DNA from: Lachnospiraceae bacterium
GTDB taxonomy: Bacteria; Bacillota; Clostridia; Lachnospirales; Lachnospiraceae
NCBI GenBank assembly: GCA_017634065.1
Contig: JAGBOC010000013.1
Coordinates: 17,366-81,365, forward strand
Direction of reading: 5' to 3'
DNA: 64,000 bases
The notes under the pieces were generated by a model that was given only the letters and a program-made list of their open reading frames with translations, searched no databases and had not been told where the DNA came from. Below are positions 44,101 through 59,100 of the stretch, piece by piece; positions within the stretch are counted from its first letter, which is position 1, and every line of letters begins with the position of its first letter. The position numbers and the translations under genes are program-made.

Positions 44101-47100
44101 ACAAAATGTATATATATATGGTTCAGATACAGCAAATAGAGAAAATATAATATTTGAAAATATAAAGATAAGAGGCAATTTCCGAAACTCTATTTCGTCA
44201 GAATATATGATGGACACAACACTTGTAAAGAATTGGTCGCTCTATCATGGATATGGCTCACTTATAAATGCATCAAATGATTTGTATGCATTTAATGTCC
44301 TATTTGACAACATTATAGCGACAAGGTCAAATGGTATATTAAATGGTGGAACAGGCAAAAACTATATAAATAAATGTAAGTTTACAAATGTCACCTCAAC
44401 AGAAAATGGTGGAGTTCTCTGTGTGGGAAGTGCTAACCCTGTAAGTGTAGGTGGTGTAAAAGTAATTGATAGTGAATTTGAAAATTGTGAATCATATCAA
44501 AATGGTGGTGCTATATATCTCCAAAATATAACAGGAAATAGCACAAATAAAAATGTAAAAATAAGAGGTAGCAAGTTTAAAGAAAATGTTGCACGAATTA
44601 ATGGTGGTGCAATTTACTTAAATGGTGTAAGTAACCTATATATTTCTAAAAGTGAGTTTGAAGAAAATAAAGCCGAGATAAGTGGTGGAGCTATCGCAGT
44701 TCACGAAAATATAAAGCAACTATCTACACTTAAGATAGCAAAAGAAGAAAACTCTGATAGCCTAACAAGATTTTATAAAAATGAAACGAATTACAATGGT
44801 GGAGCAATATCTCTAAATGATACATATTATGATAATGAGACAAAAGGTGATAAAGGAGTAAAACAAGGAAAGAGTATAGAAGTAGTTCTTGGTAATGTTG
44901 ACTTTATCGAAAATGTAGCAAGTGGAATACTATATGCTACAAGAAGTACAAATTATAGATATAATTCCTTCGGTGGAGCTATTTATTCAAAAGGTGCAGT
45001 ATCACTTAAAGTAGGAGCCAATATAGATGGAAATTATGATAAAAATGCAGTAGTTAATTTTGATGATAATGAAGCATCAAATGGTGGAGCATTATTCTCT
45101 GCAAGTTACAATAAGTTTGACACAACTCTTGCAAGTCTTGAATCTTACACTACAAAATATGAAAATGTAGTGACACTTTTTGCTGGTAAGATGGAAGGCA
45201 ATGGTGTAGCCAATAGTAATAAAGGTGGTGACGCTTGGAAGTTTGTAAGCTGGGGTGGTGGAGCTATTTATGCTACAGGAAAGTCTGAAGTAAATGCAGA
45301 AAAGAACTTTAAGATCAATGATAATGATGATGCAGTATTTGCCTGTGATGCAAAAATAAATATAGATACAGAGATGACAAATAACGAAGGTAGATATGTT
45401 TTAGGCTATACAAATAATAGAGAGAATAATTATGTGTTTAAGAGTAATACAAATATTCACGACAACCATACTCAAGATGCTATAACAAATGATTTTGTAG
45501 CATATTATAGTAGTCCTGATACTCGTGAAGCAACTCCTTCTCTCACAGAAGATTTAAATACATATATTTGTGATGGACCTACATTTAATGAGCTATTTGT
45601 ATCAGCAGCAGGATCTCCTTTTGCAGGAAAGAGAGCGAATGTAACAAAGATTCAATGGACTAATACTTTACCAGATACAGTAGTTCAAGGATACCAGCTT
45701 AATCCAAGCATCACAGCTGGTGGAAGTGCTTATGGTCCTATAAATGTAAAGAACGGAAATACATATGCTGATAATGCTGTCCTTGGATGGCTTGATTCAA
45801 GTAATGCCTTCTATCTATATAGTAAGCATAAAGTTGGTATAAAAGATGGCAACTTACAAGGAATGTTTGGAGGTTTCCAAGCAGCTACAAGTATAGACTT
45901 GGGCAATTTCACAAGTGCTCCATATCAGTGGACTAATTTGCGACAAACATTTCAGCGCTGCTCTTCATTAAAATCTGTTGACTTATCAAATATAAAGTGG
46001 ACAGAATGTCCTACAACACTTGCGTATATGTTTACTATGTGTACATCACTTGAAGAAGTTAATTTATCAAGTATGATAACTTCTTATGTAAATAGTTCTA
46101 GCGTAAAAGTTTACACTACCGAGATGAATGATATGTTTAGCAATTGCAGGAATCTTAAGAAGATTGATTTGAGAAACTTTGACACTGCTGGTGTTACAAA
46201 TATGGAAAATATGTTCGCTTATTGCCAGTCCCTTAAGACTTTAGATATCACATCTTTTGATACAAGCAATGTAACAGATATGGAAAAGATGTTTGTAAAA
46301 TGTGCATTAGAAGAACTTGACTTATCACACTTTGATGTAAGTAAAGTCACTAGTATGAAAGGAATGTTTAAGGAGTCATCTATTAAGAATCTTGATCTAT
46401 CAAATTGGAATCTAAAAAATATAACAGGTAGAACGACACTTGATATAGATGAGATGTTTGCAGATAGTAGTATAGAAAAAATATTTGTGACAAAAGACTT
46501 TAATTGTGAGTTTAGTGGAGCAAATGTATTTAATGGAGCGAGTGGTCTTAAAGGTGGTAATGGCACAGTTTATTCAGGTACTAATGTAAGTGGAGCATAT
46601 TTTAAGGCACTTAATGAAAATGATGAAGGTGTCGGATATGCTACTTTTGCTGATAATGTGACAAGAGAACCAAATGAGGTTAGACCAGCAGTTGTAAGAG
46701 AAGTAGTACAAACTTATGAGAATAAAAATAGTTATAATTGGAGTTTGATAAATAATAGATATAAAAATACTACTATTGATTTGTATCGCGGAGTAAATAT
46801 TGATGAGAACTATGATAGTGCATCAGATACAAGAGAAAGAAATATAAGATATAATCCAAAGAATATGATTATAAATCTTCATAATGCAGATGTGGACATC
46901 GCGACAAGAAGTGTTGGTATATATGTTGATGAGCCAGAAACTGTGATAGTAAATAATTGGAGTGCTTTAGGTTATAAAAATACTATAGCAAATTATTTCT
47001 CTGTAGATGATAGTGGAGTGTCAGGTTCAGCATTTGAAAAATATAAGTTCTATAAGAAGGATGATACCTTCGTACTTGGCAAAGAATATGTAGAGGTTGT

Positions 47101-50100
47101 ATTTGACCTTGAGACAGGTGATAGTTCAGATAATCCTGATAGCCAGTACATATATAAACACACAAGACAAGGAGACTTTACAAATATAGTTGACTTTGAT
47201 GGAAATGAATTTGATAGAACAGGTCTTAAGTTTATAGGATTTATAGGAAAAGAAGCTGGTAACAGGCTTGATATGTCTGTCGGAAAAAATCAGAATAAAT
47301 TATATGCAGATGAAGGAGTGCATATAAATAATTATAGACTACTTACAAAGTATAACTTATATGATTATAGAGTTGATGCAGAAGAAGCAATAAGTGATAA
47401 GATCACATTTAAGGCAGTATATGCATATAGTGACAGTAGCAGTGAACCATATCAATATAGAATTTGTGGTACACCTGTAACTGAAAATTGTTCACACGAA
47501 GGTATGATTGGTAATCACGCTGTGATAGGAAGTGTCACAGATGAGTATCTATCTACTTGGGCTATAAAAGTTGATTCATATGAAAAATTATTGGTAGTTT
47601 TGCCAGAAAAATTATCTGCGCTTAATGGTATAGATGATGTAAATGATTATGGATATTGTTATCCAAGATATTGGATTACTGATGATATTACTATACCAGA
47701 GGGCTTTGATGGCATATTCTCTGAAGGTATGACAGTCTTCTTAAATGGTCACACAATCAATAATTTAAGTACTGCAAGTGCGATATTTGACTTAAATGGA
47801 GGAAGAAAAAATAGATCAAGATTAGGCAAGAAGATATATACAATATATGATCAAATAAAAGTAAATGTTGATAATTTAACTGATGAAGATAGTAATCTAT
47901 CTTATGCGATTTTAGAATCAGGTACAGAGTTTAATGGTCATCTTAAATCAATAGTAAATGGTGGAACTCCAAATTTTCAATTAGCAGATACAATTGTAAA
48001 GAGAATTGTCTGGGCTGATGAAAAACCACAGAACTTCATAGGTGGAAAAGGTGTAAGAGCCGCATATGATGTATCTGACAGTGGTGGTTTTACAAGGTAC
48101 ACTGATTTCTCTAATGTACCAAGTAGTGCTATTTTAGCATATACTATTGCTCCATCAGGAGTTATGCCAGATGAGATTTATTTATGGACTGCAGCTGATA
48201 AAGTTGAGTGGCCAAGTTTTACTCTTGCAAATATGTTTTCTGATTTCCAAGCACTTGAGTATGTTGACCTAAGTAAGATGGCTAAATCAGATAATATATA
48301 TGGTATAAGAGAGATGTTTAAAAATTGCACAGCATTAAAATCTGTAGACCTAACAAGTATAGATGTAAGCAATGTGACAGAAGCAAGAGATGCATTTAAT
48401 GGTTGTGCAAACTTAGAAAAAATATATGCTAAAGAAGAGTTTAGTGGATTAACTACTAATTTCAGCAATATGTTTACTGGCTGTGAAAAACTCTATGGTG
48501 GTCAAGGTACAAAGTTTGGTGAGAGATATCAAGCAAATGTTTTAGCAAAGATAGATACAAGCGTAGATATAAATGAATCTGTATCAAAAGTAAAAGGTGT
48601 CCTAACTGAAAAGAATGGAGTTATAGGTCATAGATATTTAAATATCGTAGGATCAACTAATTCAAATGCAAAAGGAAAGATAGTCCAAGCAGGAAGCACA
48701 GCTAAACCAGGCATTGCAGATGTAAATGGTGTAAATGCATTATTTATGAGAAATATAGAGCTTGAAGGCTTCGGTGGACTTGGTGTTGACCAAGAAACAT
48801 TATTTGCTGACACAAATACAAATATAAGCATCGGCGAGAGCAATCTCTTTATTGAAAATGTAAAAGTGAATAATAACTTTATTTCTAATAATGAAGTATT
48901 TACTGCAAAGAACATCTACATAAATGGTTTCGAGATGAATGATGTGATGCTTCTTGATAGTGCTACAGGAGATTATAAAAATGTAATAAAAACAACTAAC
49001 AACCAAAACCCTATCACATATATAAGTGGACTTAAGATAGAAAATACAGATAACACAGTAGTATCAATCAATTCTCTACTTGATTCTGAATACACTACAG
49101 GACTTGAGAGAAGAAAAGTATATATTAAGGACACAAATATAAAAGGTATTAATTCTAATGCTGCTCTTATGGAGTTAGATAAGTTTGCTTATCTTAAAAA
49201 TGATTACATGGGGACAGGTGAATATGTTTACTTCATTGGCAAAAACAACATAACTGAATGTGTATCAAGTAATGCAATCAATCTTATAAATGTAGTTCCA
49301 AAACTAACACTTGTAGGAGATAAAGGAGTTACAACAATTAATAATAATGTTGTTGAGATAAGAAATAATTTAACTATCCCACACTCTGTTATGTCATTAG
49401 AATCAGGACTTATAATTTCAGGTGTTCTAAATATTAGAGAAAATACATTTAGAGCAATCAATGCAGTATCTACTTATAGCTCTGCAATCGATTATAAAAA
49501 CATAAATAGATTTAATAAAGTAGTAATAAAGAACGGTGGTCTAAATGTGAAAGAAAACACTTATGATACTCACTATCATTCACATAGAGTTCGTCAATTA
49601 TGCTACACTTACGATTTGTCAAAGAATAGTGCGGGAGTAGCACTTAGTGATGCAGACCATACATCTGCATGTCAAAATAATGCACTTTTCTACGTTTCTG
49701 GTGGATATAAGTTTAAAGCTTCAGAGTCGCAGATAGAATTATATACAAAAGATTTGACAAATCTATATAAAGAAGTTTGTGTAATTGGTACTTGGTCTAA
49801 AGTAACTATAGAGAATTACAATGAGAGTGCATCTGCACAGATAATCAATACATTCTATAAAGATGGCGATCACGAGAATGATTCTGATGCAGTATATGCA
49901 AGAGAAATATATAAGAAGCAACAAGGTCTTACAGAAAAAGTTATGTTTGGTTCTTCATTTATAGAGGTAACTGCACTCTTACTTGAGAGACTTCCTGGAG
50001 ATGTTGAAGAGACAAGATTTAATACAAGAGTCGCAACTGTTTCTTATCAGATGATAGCACAAGATATATATACACAGATTGAGAAACCTCTTAATGTAAG

Positions 50101-53100
50101 TTCATATACTTGGAATGACGGAACAGTATTTACAAAAGATTTAAATCACGGCGTGTTCTGGTCAGGACCAAATAGAAATTATCAAATGTCAGGAATGGCA
50201 GGATATAATTCATACGAAGTATATGATGATGAGTTCACAAATGCAATTCCTTCACTTCACTATGTCACTGGAAATAGCAACTTCTACACAAGAAGAAATG
50301 GACCAAGATCTGTTGTGACTGGTGTATACATTTATGGTTTTGAAGGAGATGCTCATATACATAAAGCAGGTTCAGAACCAGGCCTTACAGAAGATAAGGA
50401 GTATTGGCTTGAGGCAAGAACAGAAGATCACTTAAATATCAATACAGCAAATATTTACTTAAAGAAAGATCTTGAGATAACAGAATCATTAATCTATGAG
50501 CTTGAAGGTGATTATTCTATCTGCTTAAATGGTCATAGACTTATTTTCAATGATGTGAGGGATTGGGTTGCATTTGAAAATACAAGAGCAAAACTCACTA
50601 TCACTAACTGTAAAGATGATCACACAAGAGCAAATGGTTATGTGACGACAAGAACTGGCGTAACACTCAATCATAATATAATAAATGCCGACAATCATTC
50701 AGGAAGACTTGTGATAGCAAGTTTAAGCTTCTTTGATATAACTGCAACTAATTCATTTATTAATATAAACTCATTTGGCACAGACAATAAGTTCAATTCA
50801 AGAAATATCTTGGTTGAAAATGTGACAATGAATAATAACAACAATATAGGATTTATAAACTTTGACCAGACTGTAGATACGACATTTGCAAGACTTACTA
50901 CAGGAGAGATATTTAACCAAGTAGCAAGAGGTGCAGCAGGTGGCGAAGGTCAAGTTCAGGCTTCAGGAATTACATTAAATGGTAATGTAAATATAGAGAG
51001 AATTAAATGGAGTAAGACTAAACCAACATCTGGCACAGTTTACGATGTATCGCAAAGTGGTGCTGGAGCAGTCGTAGCTGATTTAAGTAGTGTCACAGAT
51101 AGTCAGATACTCTTATGGTGGGATGAGGGCTACTCTACTATATATCTATATACAGGTTCAGCATATGCAAAATTAAATGCCGCATCAAATAAGATGTTTA
51201 AGGATATGTTGGCACTTGAAAAGGTTGATACTGCAAGATTTGATACAAGTGATGTAGCAACATTTGAAAGTATGTTTGAAAATTGTATAAGTTTAGGAAC
51301 AATTGACTTCACAAGATTCAATACATTGAAACTTGAGAATATGTCATCAATGTTCTCATACTGCACAAGTTTAAGAGAGTTAGATCTTACGACATTTGAC
51401 ACAGTGCGTCTTACAGATATGTCAGGTGCATTTGCTAATTGTAGTAACATAGTTGAGATTAATTTGACATCATTTACTGTGACAGATTCTATTAATCTTA
51501 CATCACTCTTTGAAAATGACAGTAATTTAAGAACTGTATATGTAGGAAATGGATTTGCTTATAAGGATGACACAAGCGAAGTATTATTTAGTAATTGTCA
51601 AAACTTAACTGGAGGAGATGGACATAAGTTGTATGATTACGAGAGTAGTGCAGATTTCGCAGAAATGCTTACAAGAAAATATGCAAGAGTTGATAGCACA
51701 ACTACTATGGGCTGGTTCACACTTGGTGACACAGCTGATATGGAAGCAAAGACATTCTACTTTGATAGAAACTCAAAATATAGTTTGTATAATGATGAAG
51801 CAACAGTTACTGGTCTTTATGCAAGAAATAACCTAGCACAAAATAAAGCAAACTTGTTAAGTTTCCACGATATACGTGCTCCTTATGTGGTAGATAGTAC
51901 TTTTGATGGCAATAACAATATGATCTATGTAGACAATGCTACCCTTTCATTTGTTCGTACATACATTACTAATACAAGAGGAGCATATATTTATGAGTTC
52001 GCTGATGATGCAAGAAGCGTCATAAGATTTGTTGATTCAGTTGTAAGTAATAATGCGCTTACAGAAAGTTATACATATGCGACGAAGAGATATCCACTCA
52101 GTATCATACTTGGTGGAGTAGTTGAATATAAGAATAATACAAGAAATGGTGTATCTGAAAACTTACTTGCCATAAATAATAAGATAAGAATTACAGCAGG
52201 AGTAGATGGAGAACTTCTTTCTAAAAACTCTGAAGTTTGGATTACAGCGACAGCATCTGAAACAGAAGTATTCTACGGATGGAATGATAAGAATGTAGAG
52301 TATGTAAATAAAGGAACAGAGTTTAATAACATATTTAAGTATAACTTCAGTACAAAGACAGTACAAAATGTGACAGCTCTTCCAGCCGTTGGAGCATCAT
52401 CAGTTATCTATAATTTGACACAAGACGTTTTAGGTGTTGCTACAGAAAAGTATTATGTATACAACACAAGTATAATGGCAACAGGTGGATATAGTTATAG
52501 CGATTCAAGTGTCACATACAATGATGGAACAAGATCAAGAACTGAAAACTGGACTAATTTCAGAGCACACTTTGATGAATTAGTGGCAGATAATATATTT
52601 GTTGAATCAACAACTGTCACAAATCAAATCGTGATTTTATATAACCAAGGTGTCTATGAGCCATGGTATGCAGGAGCAACGAACCTGCCTACACTTTCTA
52701 ATTACTACAGCAAAGGATACTATGTCTATGAAAATGGAAGTTATAGACCTTCTGGAGGTCAAGAGAGATTCTACAGAGAAGATGATAAGTGGTATATAGG
52801 TTATAACTATGTAAATGTATCATACTTTGTAGATAAAGATACAGTTAAGTATAGAGGCAATTCAATAGAGATAAAGGATACTTATATAAAGAGGACAAGT
52901 AATGGTTCTCTTGTTGACGTACCTTATACACTTGCTACAGTAGCAGAGTTTGATAATCAGATTTCATATCTGGGATTCCTCGGTAGAAATATAGCAGTCA
53001 CAAGCAATACTTCATTTATACCAGATTGGGATTTTGAAACTGATAAAGTAAAAGGTATAACTTATTCAAAATACAGCGGTTGGTATGAAGACCCAATGAG

Positions 53101-56100
53101 TAATAGTAATTATGATAGAATACTTTACTCTGTATTCTCTGATGACAAAGTGAAGATTGAAGGAAGAGGAAGAGCATCAAGGTCAGTCATATCAAAGAAA
53201 GAATCAGTGACAGAAAAAACTATAAGAATTGTAAATAATAGAGTTAAGATTGCGACAAAGACTGTAACTTCAGGTGTATATGAATATGTAGATCACAATG
53301 GTATAGTTGCAAGAGATAACTATGTATATGTAGCAACTATTCCACAACTTTATTATCAATACAAATCAAGTGAGAGCACTCCTAAATACTATAATACTCA
53401 ATACATACTTGGTAAGGATATACGAATCACAGAGATAAAAGCAGACATTGATGTCATGGGTAAACTTTACGGTTCAAGACTCATATACTTAAATGGTTAT
53501 AACATCTATGTCGATGATGAAAATCACAATTTATTTGATACAAGTAATAAAGTTGATGTTCACCCAATTTATAGAGATAATTCGCTTAGCATCATAGGTG
53601 GCAAAGGTTCTTCTATAATTTATGCATCAAAATCTCTTGCGACAGAGTTTATAAGTTATGAAAATACAACTAATTCAGTTGATAGAGTGTTACTTAGTGA
53701 TATAACATTTACAAGAGGTAATCACGTTTCATCACTTATAAAAGCAAGTACAAAAGTAGTTCTACGAAATGCGACAGTATCAAATATGACTTATACTTCT
53801 GGTAAGATGTTTGACATATCAGCAGGTGCCGGAATTGAATTAAATGCATTCTGTGTTAGAGATAATATCTTGACAGGTGATAACATAATAAATATAAGTA
53901 ACGGAGCAAACTTCACTATAGCAACAAACGGAAGTCTTAAGATTGAAAGAAATGAGATTGCTATGGATGTATTAGAGTTTGCTGGAAATACAGTATTTAA
54001 TCTCTTTGGCGATTTGATAGTTAGAGATAATACATTTACTGGAACGACAAGATATAAGATTGCTGACGTTTATAATAGTGGAGTATTTGCACTTGGAAAT
54101 ATGAAACTTGTGATAAAAGATAATAAACATAGAAGTGATAGCGAGTTTGATCCATATGGATTCTACTATAATAATTTAAACTCACAATCTCTATTTAGAC
54201 AGGTTGTAGGAACAAGATTTAAAGCATCAGATTCTGTTGTTCATATTTACTATTCTGAAAATAATAGATTAGTGTATGAGGGATGGAGTAGTGAAAATGT
54301 CTATGACTTCAATAATGGTTATATAAGTGTAAATAAGACATTTATAAAAGATAGAGGCCTTGCAAATAATGTTTATATTTATAAACGAGGCACAGGTTCA
54401 GACTGTGATGTATATATTGGAGATAATTGTGTACCAGTTGAGTATGTCTACCTTAATGATGAAGAGGGAAGAGATGACTTTATCATTGCTACTCAATATG
54501 TTGCTAGTGGTGTTGAGACAATGGTTGAAAGTATAATTGACCCATCAGATGATGCATCAGTTTGGTACGGACCTGCAACAGATGATGACAGTTCACTTGT
54601 ATATTATGGAAATGACACAAAGAATATAACTGTTTTAATAACTACAATAAATCCTGGAATTATTTATGGAGAAGGTGAAGTTACACACTCTCATGAAGTT
54701 GCAGTAGGCTATGATAATAGAATAGCTACTTATCACAATGCAAGAAATGCAATAATGTTCAAGAGAGGATTTAAGGAGTTATATTTAAGAAAAGATTTAC
54801 ATATTACTGCAAATGTTGTGAGAACTTGGACACAATATGAGGAACTTGACATCTGCTTAAATGGTAAGACACTTACTATTGATAAGAATGTAAACTTCCT
54901 TGATATAACAAATAATGTCAAAGTTGTAATCACTGATTGTAAGGGTACAGGACACTTTGATTTACCTTATGGACATGAAGCAGGAGATAATACAGCGATA
55001 AAAGTTTCTAATTCAGCACTTGTATTTAACCACATTAACTTTAGTGGCACAAATAGAACTTTATTATCTGCAAAAGAAAATGCCGAAGTGCTTATAAATT
55101 ACTCAACAATCAGTAATATAAGAGCAACTTCTTCAATATTTAATATAAATGGAAGTGGCAGTGCATTTGATATTTATGACACGATAATCGCGACAAATTA
55201 TAATGCAGTCCCTATCATTAGTTTAGAAACAGCAAGAAAGGCGACATTTAGTAATATAGAGGTATATGATAACCAAGCAAGAGCATCTGCTCTTATAAAA
55301 GTTGAAAATGTAACCTCTATGAATGTAGTTGCTGGACATTATCACGACAACACAAATATAAATAGCACTATAAACTCTAATGCAAACGAAGGAGTTGTAT
55401 TTAATATTGATGATGTACGTGCAAATGTAACTATAAAAGACGGAGCAGAGTTTACTAGAAATAAATCAGCTTACAAAGATGCAGGAGTTATCTATGTAAA
55501 TGCAGGAACACTCAATATTGAAGGAGATAGTAAAGATAGCCCTATATTATTTGCCGAGAACATTTCAAAGAAAGGTGCAAGTATTTATGGTGGTGATGAC
55601 AGTATCATATATACAAAGTTTGCATCATTTAGTAATAGTAAAGCTGAAGACTATGAAGGATCAGCAATTTATACTAAAGGAATAGCAAGTATTTCTAATA
55701 CTACATTTGCTAATTTCACAAAGAAGGGTAGCATAGTTCACTTTGACAATAAAACATTCTATAGATATGAGGGATATAGATATAGTTTAGGACCAAAGGT
55801 ATCAAAAATCAGGTCTATTAGCTATGGCAGTATTTCTATTGATGCTGGTAGTGGTATGACTATGGTTCTTATGGAAGAAAACTTAGATGATGCTATGGTA
55901 AATGATTGGCTCGAAGCTGGAGAGATTATCTGTGAGTCGATAGAAAAAGGAACAGCAATGATACCTGATGCATCTGACACTCATTTCTATAAACGATATG
56001 ACAAATTATTAAATGTAACAACATATTTTACAGCAAATCACAGAAATAATGTTCAAGCAGATTTGTCTGAAGAAATATGGAACACTAAAGAGTTGTCAAA

Positions 56101-59100
56101 CGTAGAGTTTGTAAATAATGATGGATCAGGAGTAATAGGAGTTTATACAACTGATAAGTCAGTACGTGTTAATAAAGCTTCATTCCACGACAACCACCAG
56201 ATGGATGTAGCAATGGTGGCAAGTGGAAGCAATGCATCTTACACTATAAATGATGTAGCATTTAATGATAATACAATTAATAGTGCTATGTCATTTGTAA
56301 ACTCAAGCACAGTATCATACATAAATAAATTAGAGGTGAAGGATAATGTGTTTGATAGTGACGCTATCGCATTTGATAAATATTACAAAGCAGTATTCAC
56401 AGACCTTACACTTGATGGAAATGTATCAAATAATGGTTCAATAATAGATATAGGAAATGAATCTGTAGTAAAACTTACAAAGAAGACAGAAGTACTAAAG
56501 AATGATGGTAGAGTAGAAGGCGTAATATCTGTAGGAGCAAAAGCAACACTTAGTGTAAGTGGTATGTTTGATGCCTATGAGAATAAAGCAGTAACTAGTG
56601 CTGGTTCAGTAATCACCATGAGAGAAAAAGATTCAGAAGTTATTATGCTTGGAACTGTATCCATCACAAATAATGCTAACTCTCAATATGGAACAGTATT
56701 TGTGAATAAAGGAACTTTAAGAATTGGCGATAAGATTAATATTGAGAAGAATAACTTTGATGGCTCTCTTGGATATAACCTTGTATTCTCAAGAGCATCT
56801 GACTCTTATCTGATGAAGGGCGTAGAAGGCCATAAGATTGCAAGTGGATCAGTTGTAAGTATTTCTGCACTTGCAGAAGAAGTAAAAGTATTTGAATATT
56901 GGAATGACACATATATAGAAAGATTTAATGAGAAAAATTATTATGTGACTCAAGAAATATTTAGATCAGATAAGCCTTATGATACAGTATCAAGAAAGGC
57001 TATAGTATATAAGACAGGCACATATGAGAAAGTAGCACTCAAGTGGGGCTACGATTATGCAACCATTCAGTTTAAGAAGGATGCAACTGAATTTGTTGTG
57101 GCAACTCAATATGTAGCAAAGAGGGTAGAGACATTTGTTGATAGAGTATTCTTACCTGAAAGTCAGTTCCGTGTTGAGACCCAGATTTGGTCTGCTCCAG
57201 CAGTTTATAATGAAAATGTAGAAGTGGAGTGGTATTGGGGAAGAGATGACAGAAAGAGATTTAATATCAAAGTTACAAAAGATACTATCGTATATCTTGC
57301 AAGTCATAAACATAGACTCTGTGGAACTCTTGCAAGTGACAGCTGTGCACACTTTGATAAGGCATCTCATTCAGTTGTGAACTTCGCACTCATAATGAAT
57401 GAAAATGATATTACAAGAAGTCTAAGTCAGAGAAGATGGGCTTTATTTAATGATGTGCGTATCACAAGGAACTTAACACTACTTGATGGTTCGGCAATCT
57501 GCTTAAATGGTCATACACTCTATATAGATGAAGGTGTAGATATAACAGTGGCAGGAGATAGGACATTTACAATATGTGACTGTCAAGCAGAGACAGGACA
57601 TGGAGCAATTTCTGAAACCAATCCAACATCAGTTGGTGGTGCTACAGATTTACTTAGAGTTACACAAGGACAACTTAACTTATATGATGTTAGATTTGCA
57701 ACTATAAGTTTCTTTAGCACTTCAAATATAGAGACTATAATTCATCTTGGTGCAAACGGAAAACTCCATGCTGAGAATCTAACATTTGACAATATAACAT
57801 TTGACAGCAACTTATCAATAAACCCACTCATAAGACCTGTCAATAGAATGGTTAAAGCAACAGTATCAGATATTACAATCAAGAACTCACATATAAGAAA
57901 TACTGCTGAAGGTATACTTAACTTGACAGCAGGATATGCTATCAAGTATGCAACGATTTCACTTATCAACAATGAAACTGATAAAGCAGTGCTTATGTTT
58001 AAGCCATCAGGTAGTGAGAAGGTTGAAGTACAAAATATAAATGTAATAGGTAATAGACTTGGTACTACTGGAGTAAAAGGCGGTATCATCTATGTAGATA
58101 ATGTAGAAGCAGAAGTTAAGAATGGATATAATATTAATTCTAATACTGGAAATTATTCAGTAGTTTATGTAAGTGGTGCAAATGGAAAGCTTACATCAGA
58201 TGGACCTGTAAATGCAAATGACAATGTAGGCCTTAATGGTGCTGTGTTCTATGTGGATAAAGGGGTACTTACAGATGATGGATTAGTATTTAATGATGTG
58301 TTAGTTGCTACTGGAAATAGCGCAACATATGGTGCTGTCTTCTATATAGATAATAGTAAAATAACTCTTCCTAAGAAAGCGACTATAAAAAATAACAATT
58401 CGAGTGAAGGAGCAGTATTCTATCTTGATGAATCAACACTCTATGTGCCAAACTCTGCTACTAAATCAATTATAGAAGACAACTCAGCAATGTATGGTAC
58501 AGTTGTCTATGCTAATGATTCATTGGTAGATGTTGAAAACAAGTGGACTATTGAAAATAATAGCGGTATCAATGGTTCAGCAATTTATGTAAATAATGTC
58601 ACAAAGAATAACGGCCTTTCAGATATTACATTTAAGAATAATAAGGGAGAAAGAGTAGTATACATTACAGGCGGCCACAATGTAAAACTTTCATCAATTT
58701 CATTTATAGATAATGAAGTCAGCAGAGGTGTATTATACTTAAGTTCTGATGTATCTCTTGATGATGTATTATTTGATAATAACAAGGCAAGAGAGGATAT
58801 ACTCTACACTGCCGGAAGACTTAATGTAGATAAATTAGTATTTACAAACAATAAATCATCAGATTCTATTATTAATATGACAGGTACAGAAATTCTTGTA
58901 AATGGTGACATGGTATTTACAGATAATAGAGTTGATAATGCTGCTATAAAGGGAATCTCATCTGGCACTGCAGAGCTAATTGCTACAGGAAGTGTCGTAT
59001 ATAAAAATAATGAAGGAAGATTCTTATATTATGCATTTGGCCATGATGCGACATTTAAAGGATTCTTGGAAGTAAGTAATAATAGAGTTAATAGTTCTGT

